From NCBI RefSeq assembly GCF_000422085.1, contig NC_021741.1, positions 1,488,001 through 1,552,000 of the forward strand: a DNA stretch of 64,000 nucleotides, given 5' to 3'. The translations under genes were made by a program, and so were the position numbers. Position 1 is the first letter of the stretch, and each line of letters begins with the position of its first letter. The notes beneath the pieces were generated by a model, which was not told where the DNA came from, did no database searches, and was given only the letters and a program-made list of their open reading frames with translations. Source of the DNA: Serratia liquefaciens ATCC 27592. Lineage in GTDB: Bacteria; Pseudomonadota; Gammaproteobacteria; Enterobacterales; Enterobacteriaceae. Shown in pieces: positions 58,889 to 64,000 of this stretch.

Positions 58889-60070
58889 ATGAACACTAGC
58901 CCAACGGCTCCTTTGCCGCGCATCGCCACGCTGGACTGCGTGCGCGGTATCGCCATCCTTGGCATTTTGCTGCTGAATATCAGCGCCTTTGGCCTGCCGA
59001 AGGCGGCCTATCTCAATCCGGCCTATCTGGGCTTGCCTACAACGCGCGATGCCTGGACCTGGGCGCTGCTGGACATTTTCGCGCAGGCTAAATTCCTGGC
59101 GATGTTCGCCCTGTTGTTTGGCGCCGGGCTGCAGATGCTGCTGCGCCGCGGCAAAGGCTGGATACGTGCACGGCTGTCGTGGCTGGTGCTGTTTGGCCTG
59201 GGACATGCCATTTTCCTTTGGGACGGCGATATCCTGCTGGCCTATGGGCTGATCGGGTTGGTGTGCTGGCGGATGATCCGCGATGCGAAAGAAACCTATC
59301 AACTGTTGAAAACCGGCGTGGTGCTGTACCTGATTGGTGTCGGGGTGCTGTTGTTGTTGGGCTTCATTTCGCACGGTGAACCTGGCAGTTTCTGGCAACC
59401 CGGCGTGGCAGAGCTGCAGTATGAGAAGTTTTGGAAGCTGCAGGGCGGGATGGAAGCCTGGCGCAGCCGCACCGATCTTCTTTCCTCCAGCCTGCTGGCG
59501 ATTGGCGCGCAATACGGTTGGGAGTTGGCGGGGCTGATGCTGTTCGGCGCCGGTTTAATGCGCAGTGGCTGGCTACGCGGCACTTATTCACCGGGTTACT
59601 ACCGCCGGCAGGCAGCATGGCTGATACCGCTTTCATTGCTGATCCAACTGCCGGCCGTGGTGCTGCAATGGCATCTTCACTGGGACTACCGTTGGAGCGG
59701 TTTTTTATTGCAGGTGCCACGTGAGCTGGGGGCGCCCCTGCAGGCGATGGGCTATCTGGCGCTGTGCTACGGTTTTTGGCCGACGCTGTCGCGTTTGCGC
59801 ATTGGGCACTGGTTGACGCAGGTCGGGCGCATGGCGCTGAGCAATTACCTGCTGCAAACGCTGATCTGTACCACGCTGTTTTATCGCTTTGGCCTGTATC
59901 AACAGTTTGACCGCCTGCAACTTTTGGCTTTCGTTCCGTTGGTCTGGCTGGCTAACCTGTTGTTTTCAAACCTGTGGCTGCGCTATTTCGAGCAGGGGCC
60001 GGTGGAGTGGCTGTGGCGCAAACTCACCGCCCTGGCTACCGGCAAGGTGGAGCCCAAGGTGGTGAATTGA
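58889..60070 (+). CDS. yeiB: YeiB, DUF418 family membrane protein
   Basis: 393 aa with about ten membrane helices. The N-terminal RIATLDCVRGIAILGILLLN and the C-terminal DUF418 block (GHWLTQVGRMALSNYLLQTL) define the family, related to membrane acyltransferases. Function is not established. The ribosome binding site is weak; transcription probably partly reads through from folE. The gene lies between folE and galS as in E. coli. Confidence 0.92.
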   Translation: MNTSPTAPLPRIATLDCVRGIAILGILLLNISAFGLPKAAYLNPAYLGLPTTRDAWTWALLDIFAQAKFLAMFALLFGAGLQMLLRRGKGWIRARLSWLVLFGLGHAIFLWDGDILLAYGLIGLVCWRMIRDAKETYQLLKTGVVLYLIGVGVLLLLGFISHGEPGSFWQPGVAELQYEKFWKLQGGMEAWRSRTDLLSSSLLAIGAQYGWELAGLMLFGAGLMRSGWLRGTYSPGYYRRQAAWLIPLSLLIQLPAVVLQWHLHWDYRWSGFLLQVPRELGAPLQAMGYLALCYGFWPTLSRLRIGHWLTQVGRMALSNYLLQTLICTTLFYRFGLYQQFDRLQLLAFVPLVWLANLLFSNLWLRYFEQGPVEWLWRKLTALATGKVEPKVVN

Positions 60071-60100
60071 GATCTGGCGCAGGTAGGTTAAAAAAATGTA

Positions 60101-60114
60101 TGTAAACGTTTTCT
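60101..60114. promoter_or_regulatory. Gal operator upstream of galS
   Basis: TGTAAACGTTTTCT fits the GalR/GalS half-site pattern (TGTAAnCGnTTnCA), 86 bases before galS. It suits autorepression by GalS. Confidence 0.65.
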
Positions 60115-60118
60115 TTCC

Positions 60119-60134
60119 TGTGACGTAATTCACG
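60119..60134. promoter_or_regulatory. CRP site upstream of galS
   Basis: TGTGACGTAATTCACG matches the CRP consensus (TGTGA-N6-TCACA) except at the final base, five bases after the gal operator. Confidence 0.7.
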
Positions 60135-60199
60135 CAGAGGAGGATGACAAACGGGGTAGGATAGCGCCACTGTCAACTACCCCGACCTCAGGATCCTTC

Positions 60200-61237
60200 A
60201 TGACCTCTGTTCACCCAACCACCATTCGCGACGTGGCGAAGCGTGCGGGCGTGTCTGTAGCGACAGTCTCCCGCGTGCTGAATCACAGCGCCTTGACCAG
60301 CAAAGAGACGCGCGAGCAGGTATTGAAGGCGGTGGCTGAACTGGGCTATCGACCCAATGCCAATGCGCAAGCCCTGGCCACCCAGAGCAGCGATACCCTT
60401 GGGGTGGTGGTGATGGACGTCTCCGATCCCTTCTTCGGCGCACTGGTGAAAGCGGTAGACACCGTGGCGCAACAACACCACAAATACCTGTTGATCGGTA
60501 ACAGCTATCACCAGGCGGATAAAGAGCGCCACGCCATCGAGGTGCTGATTCGCCAACGCTGCAACGCCTTGATTGTTCATGCTAAAACTCTATGTGATGC
60601 CGAGCTGATCGCCTTTCTCGATCAGGTGCCGGGTATGGTGCTGATCAACAGAATCATACCCGGCTATGAACATCGCTGTGTCGGGCTCGATAACGTCAGC
60701 GGCGCAGAGATGGCGATGCGTTTGCTGCTGTCGCAGGGCCACCAGCGTATTGGTTATCTGGGCTCGAACCATCCAATCGAAGACGGGCCGCTGCGCCAGC
60801 AAGGCTACACGCAGGCGATGGCGGCGGCCGGGCTGGCAACGCCCGACAGCTGGCGCGCCTATGGTTCGCCAGATTTGCAGGGCGGGGAAGAGGCGATGAT
60901 CGAACTGCTTGGCCGCAACCTGCATCTTAGTGCGGTATTCGCCTACAACGACGCCATGGCCGCCGGGGCGATGGCGGTGCTGAAAGAAAACGCTATCACA
61001 GTACCGCAAAACTTTTCGCTGGTTGGGTTCGACGACATCCCCATCGCTCGTTACACCAGCCCCAAGCTCACCACGGTGCGTTACCCGATTGTCACCATGG
61101 CGACGCTGGCCACCGAACTGGCCTTGCTGGGCGCGGCAGGCAAGCTGGAGCCGCAGGCCCGCCATTTGTTTATGCCGACCCTGGTCCGACGCCATTCTGT
61201 GGCCCCTTGGCAAAGTGAGGCGGCGGTCACTCTCTGA
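60200..61237 (+). CDS. galS: Galactose-responsive LacI-type repressor GalS
   Basis: 345 aa. LacI helix-turn-helix at the N-terminus ([20 protein letters not shown]), hinge helix, then the sugar-binding domain ([40 protein letters not shown]). GalS represses mgl and itself and is relieved by galactose. It lies directly upstream of mglBA, as in E. coli, with gal operators and CRP sites on both sides of the gene. Confidence 0.94.
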   Translation: MTSVHPTTIRDVAKRAGVSVATVSRVLNHSALTSKETREQVLKAVAELGYRPNANAQALATQSSDTLGVVVMDVSDPFFGALVKAVDTVAQQHHKYLLIGNSYHQADKERHAIEVLIRQRCNALIVHAKTLCDAELIAFLDQVPGMVLINRIIPGYEHRCVGLDNVSGAEMAMRLLLSQGHQRIGYLGSNHPIEDGPLRQQGYTQAMAAAGLATPDSWRAYGSPDLQGGEEAMIELLGRNLHLSAVFAYNDAMAAGAMAVLKENAITVPQNFSLVGFDDIPIARYTSPKLTTVRYPIVTMATLATELALLGAAGKLEPQARHLFMPTLVRRHSVAPWQSEAAVTL

Positions 61238-61250
61238 ACATTTAATCTTG

Positions 61251-61264
61251 TGTAACCGTTTTCA
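61251..61264 (+). promoter_or_regulatory. Gal operator of the mgl promoter
   Basis: TGTAACCGTTTTCA fits the GalR/GalS operator pattern, just upstream of the CRP site at 61268-61283. Confidence 0.7.
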
Positions 61265-61267
61265 ATC

Positions 61268-61310
61268 TGTGAGAAAATTCACAGATTATTAACATCACGC
61301 CGTCTATGCT
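61268..61310 (+). promoter_or_regulatory. mglBp: mglBA promoter with class II CRP site
   Basis: TGTGAGAAAATTCACA (61268-61283) is a perfect CRP site. A -10 hexamer TATGCT lies at 61305-61310, so transcription should start near 61317 with the CRP centre at about -41.5. No good -35 is seen, as expected for a CRP-dependent promoter. Confidence 0.82.
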
Positions 61311-61491
61311 CTAGGCGTTTTCCAGCGTAAAGGCACTTGCCGCTGCTGTTTTAACTCACGCTGGCGCCACATTTTTCAGGAATAACATGATTCACGGATG
61401 ACAGGGAAACTGCCAGGCCCGGTCGTGCTGACACCGCCGGTTGCCCTTGGCCTAATACCGAGCAAGACCCTACATAAACCGGAGACACACA

Positions 61492-62484
61492 ATGAATAAG
61501 AAGGTTTTCACCCTGGCCGCGACGGCCGCAGCCATGATGTTTGGCGCCGCAGCTCACGCAGATACCCGTATTGGCGTCACGATTTATAAATATGACGACA
61601 ACTTTATGTCGGTGGTGCGCAAGGCAATCGAGAAAGACGCCAAGGCCTCTCCGGATGTCACCCTGCTGATGAATGACTCGCAGAACGACCAATCCAAACA
61701 AAACGACCAGATCGACGTGCTGATCGCCAAGGGCGTAAAAGCGCTGGCGATTAACCTGGTGGATCCAGCGGCTGCCCCGGTGGTGATTGATAAGGCACGC
61801 GCAAACGATATCCCTATCGTGTTCTACAACAAAGAGCCTTCCCGCAAAGCGCTGGACAGCTATGACAAAGCCTATTACGTGGGCACCGACTCTAAAGAGT
61901 CCGGCGTGATCCAGGGCCAACTGATTGAGAAACACTGGAAGGCCAACCCGAACTGGGATTTGAATAAAGACGGCCAGATCCAGTACGTGTTGCTGAAAGG
62001 TGAACCGGGCCATCCGGATGCAGAAGCGCGTACCACTTACGTGGTGAAAACGCTGAATGACGACGGTATCAAAACTCAGCAACTGCAGATGGACACCGCG
62101 ATGTGGGACACCGCACAGGCAAAAGACAAGATGGACGCCTGGCTGTCCGGCCCTAACGCCAACAAAATCGAAGTGGTTATCGCCAACAACGATGCCATGG
62201 CGATGGGGGCGGTAGAAGCGCTGAAAGCGCACAACAAATCCAGCATCCCGGTATTCGGTGTCGATGCCTTGCCAGAGGCTCTGGCGATGGTGAAATCCGG
62301 CGCAATGGCAGGGACGGTGCTGAACGATGCCGACAATCAGGCCAAAGCCACCTTCGAGCTGGCGAAAAACCTGGCGGCGGGCAAACCTGCTGCCGACGGC
62401 ACCCAATATAAAATCGACAATAAAGTGGTGCGCATTCCTTACGTTGGCGTAGATAAGGACAATTTGTCCAAATTTGTTAAGTAA
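61492..62484 (+). CDS. mglB: Galactose/glucose-binding periplasmic protein MglB
   Basis: 330 aa with a signal peptide ending AAAHA (residue 23). Mature start [20 protein letters not shown] and the calcium-binding loop DLNKDGQIQ are diagnostic. It binds D-galactose and D-glucose for the MglBAC importer and serves as chemoreceptor ligand for Trg. A GC-rich hairpin separates it from mglA and should favour its higher expression. Confidence 0.96.
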   Translation: MNKKVFTLAATAAAMMFGAAAHADTRIGVTIYKYDDNFMSVVRKAIEKDAKASPDVTLLMNDSQNDQSKQNDQIDVLIAKGVKALAINLVDPAAAPVVIDKARANDIPIVFYNKEPSRKALDSYDKAYYVGTDSKESGVIQGQLIEKHWKANPNWDLNKDGQIQYVLLKGEPGHPDAEARTTYVVKTLNDDGIKTQQLQMDTAMWDTAQAKDKMDAWLSGPNANKIEVVIANNDAMAMGAVEALKAHNKSSIPVFGVDALPEALAMVKSGAMAGTVLNDADNQAKATFELAKNLAAGKPAADGTQYKIDNKVVRIPYVGVDKDNLSKFVK

Positions 62485-62495
62485 GTTCTGAATGG

Positions 62496-62555
62496 CCCCG
62501 CCTGCGGTGCGCTGCCCGGCGCCAACACCAGGAAAGCCGCCGGCGGGGTAATTTT
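62496..62555 (+). terminator. Attenuating hairpin between mglB and mglA
   Basis: CCCCGCC (62496-62502) pairs with GGCGGGG (62542-62548), followed by TAATTTTT. It probably lowers mglA relative to mglB and stabilises the mglB message. A fragment resembling the intergenic palindromic element (TTTCAAGCTGCAGC) follows at about 62588. Confidence 0.6.
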
Positions 62556-62648
62556 TCTTAAAATCACAGCCCAGATCCGATGAGTTTCAAGCTGCAGCTA
62601 ATTAGGCGGCGGTTTGGAAGGTGTCGGGTCACATAGCCAGGTGTATTT

Positions 62649-64000
62649 ATGGCCGACAGCCCACGCGAATTTTTGCTGGAAATGACTGATATCAGTAAAT
62701 CATTTCCCGGCGTCAAGGCATTGGATAATGTGAATCTGCGCGTTCGTCCGCACTCCATTCATGCATTAATGGGAGAGAACGGCGCGGGGAAATCGACATT
62801 ATTAAAATGCCTGTTCGGCATTTATAAAAAGGATGCCGGCAGTATTATTTTTCAGGGCCAGGAAATAGATTTCAAAAGCTCTAAAGAGGCGCTGGAACAC
62901 GGCGTGTCCATGGTGCATCAGGAATTAAACCTGGTCTTGCAGCGCACCGTGATGGACAACATGTGGTTGGGGCGCTACCCGACCAAGGGCATGTTTGTCG
63001 ATCAGGACAAGATGCTGAAAGATACCCAGGCGATATTCGACGAGCTGGATATTGATATTAACCCGCGGGATAAAGTGGGCACGCTATCGGTATCGCAAAT
63101 GCAGATGATTGAAATCGCCAAGGCTTTCTCCTATGACGCCAAGATTGTCATTATGGATGAGCCCACTTCATCGCTGACGGAAAAAGAGGTGAACCACCTG
63201 TTCACCATTATCCGCAAGCTGAAGGAACGCGGCTGCGGCATCGTCTATATCTCGCATAAGATGGAAGAGATCTTCCAGCTGTGCGACGAAATCACCATTC
63301 TGCGTGATGGCCAGTGGATCGCCACCCAGCCGCTGGAAGGGCTGGATATGGACAAGATCATCTCGATGATGGTGGGGCGTTCGCTCAGCCAGCGTTTCCC
63401 CGATCGACAGAATACGCCGGGCGAGGTGATCCTGGAGGTGAAGAACCTGACCTCCTTGCGCCAGCCTTCGATTCGCGACGTCTCTTTCGATCTGCATCAG
63501 GGCGAGATCCTCGGCATCGCCGGGCTGGTGGGGGCCAAACGTACCGACATCGTCGAAACCCTGTTTGGCATCCGCGAAAAAATTGCGGGTACCATCAAGC
63601 TGCACGGTAAAACCATCAACAACCACAGCGCCAATGAGGCGATAAACCACGGTTTCGCACTGGTCACCGAAGAACGTCGTTCCACCGGGATTTATGCCTA
63701 TCTGGACGTGGGGTTCAACTCGCTGATCTCCAATATTCGCAACTACAAAAATAAAATCGGCCTGTTGGATAACGCACGCATGAAAAGCGATACCCAGTGG
63801 GTGATCGATGCCATGCGGGTCAAAACCCCGGGCCATCATACCCACATAGGTTCGCTGTCGGGCGGTAATCAGCAGAAGGTGATCATCGGCCGTTGGCTGC
63901 TGACTCAGCCGGAAATATTAATGCTGGATGAGCCGACGCGCGGCATTGACGTCGGCGCCAAATTCGAAATTTATCAGCTGATGACCGAACTGGCGAAGAA
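62649..64000 (+). CDS. mglA: Galactose/methyl galactoside import ATPase MglA, 3' end outside window
   Basis: About 450 codons are visible from the ATG at 62649; the family length is ~506, so the last ~55 residues lie beyond the window. Two ABC domains: first Walker [10 protein letters not shown], signature [15 protein letters not shown] and Walker [12 protein letters not shown]; second domain with the degenerate Walker [10 protein letters not shown], signature [15 protein letters not shown] and [16 protein letters not shown]. This asymmetry is normal for sugar ABC proteins of the MglA/RbsA class. It energises galactose uptake with MglB and MglC. Confidence 0.96.
   Translation, partial: MADSPREFLLEMTDISKSFPGVKALDNVNLRVRPHSIHALMGENGAGKSTLLKCLFGIYKKDAGSIIFQGQEIDFKSSKEALEHGVSMVHQELNLVLQRTVMDNMWLGRYPTKGMFVDQDKMLKDTQAIFDELDIDINPRDKVGTLSVSQMQMIEIAKAFSYDAKIVIMDEPTSSLTEKEVNHLFTIIRKLKERGCGIVYISHKMEEIFQLCDEITILRDGQWIATQPLEGLDMDKIISMMVGRSLSQRFPDRQNTPGEVILEVKNLTSLRQPSIRDVSFDLHQGEILGIAGLVGAKRTDIVETLFGIREKIAGTIKLHGKTINNHSANEAINHGFALVTEERRSTGIYAYLDVGFNSLISNIRNYKNKIGLLDNARMKSDTQWVIDAMRVKTPGHHTHIGSLSGGNQQKVIIGRWLLTQPEILMLDEPTRGIDVGAKFEIYQLMTELAK

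Noticed and set aside
61351..62406. 351-codon open frame on the minus strand
   Set aside because: Antisense to mglB, which is unambiguous.

Overview
The window is chromosomal DNA of an enterobacterium, most probably Serratia. The coding sequences are moderately GC-rich, and the gene order betT<->betIBA, moeAB, iaaA-gsiABCD, frmA-fghA, folE-yeiB-galS-mglBA is enterobacterial. A ~125 bp imperfectly palindromic intergenic element recurs in a form I associate with Serratia and Yersinia relatives. This assignment is an inference from gene content; no rRNA is present. I saw no tRNA, rRNA, CRISPR array, prophage or insertion sequence.

Layout. 1-938: 3' part of a heavy-metal-type sensor kinase. 1470-9849: a ToxR/CadC-like membrane regulator, a LuxR-like regulator and a complete E. 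coli common pilus operon (ecpABCDE). 9857-14551: a two-component system divergent from a b-type cytochrome, a Tat-exported molybdopterin oxidoreductase, a methionine-rich MXKDX-repeat periplasmic protein and a DUF417 (RclC-like) membrane protein; together these look like a periplasmic methionine-sulfoxide/oxidant defence unit. 14599-21028: choline uptake and glycine betaine synthesis (betT, betI, betB, betA) with a BetI operator. 21159-22781: FMN-binding glutamate-synthase-like protein. 22964-29794: a LuxR-like regulator and an EAL protein divergent from a second, chaperone-usher type 1-like fimbrial operon. 29856-35708: AraC-type regulator, mqo, an acetyltransferase, phoA with a Pho box, and a glutathione S-transferase. 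35771-37942: an ArsR-type regulator divergent from an unusual compact P450 and an ABM-domain protein. 38167-41391: a P-loop protein, cynS/cynT with divergent cynR, and a small exported protein. 41551-45867: ybiT (frameshifted), moeB, moeA, DUF924. 46277-52581: iaaA-gsiABCD, glutathione and isoaspartyl-peptide use. 52609-53647: a small AT-rich insertion that looks like an undescribed class II microcin locus, with a double-glycine-leader precursor, a small membrane immunity candidate and a frameshifted paralogue of the latter. 53709-64000: formaldehyde detoxification (fghA, frmA), a PtrR-like LysR with a divergent MFS transporter, folE, yeiB, galS and mglB-mglA (mglA cut by the window end).

The best candidates for something new are the microcin locus at 52.6-53.7 kb and the methionine-rich/molybdoenzyme cluster at 11.3-14.6 kb, followed by the P450 that lacks the ExxR motif. 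Two apparent frameshifts (ybiT and the orphan immunity-like gene) both sit in six-G tracts where seven would restore the frame, so base-calling error must be excluded before they are treated as pseudogenes.
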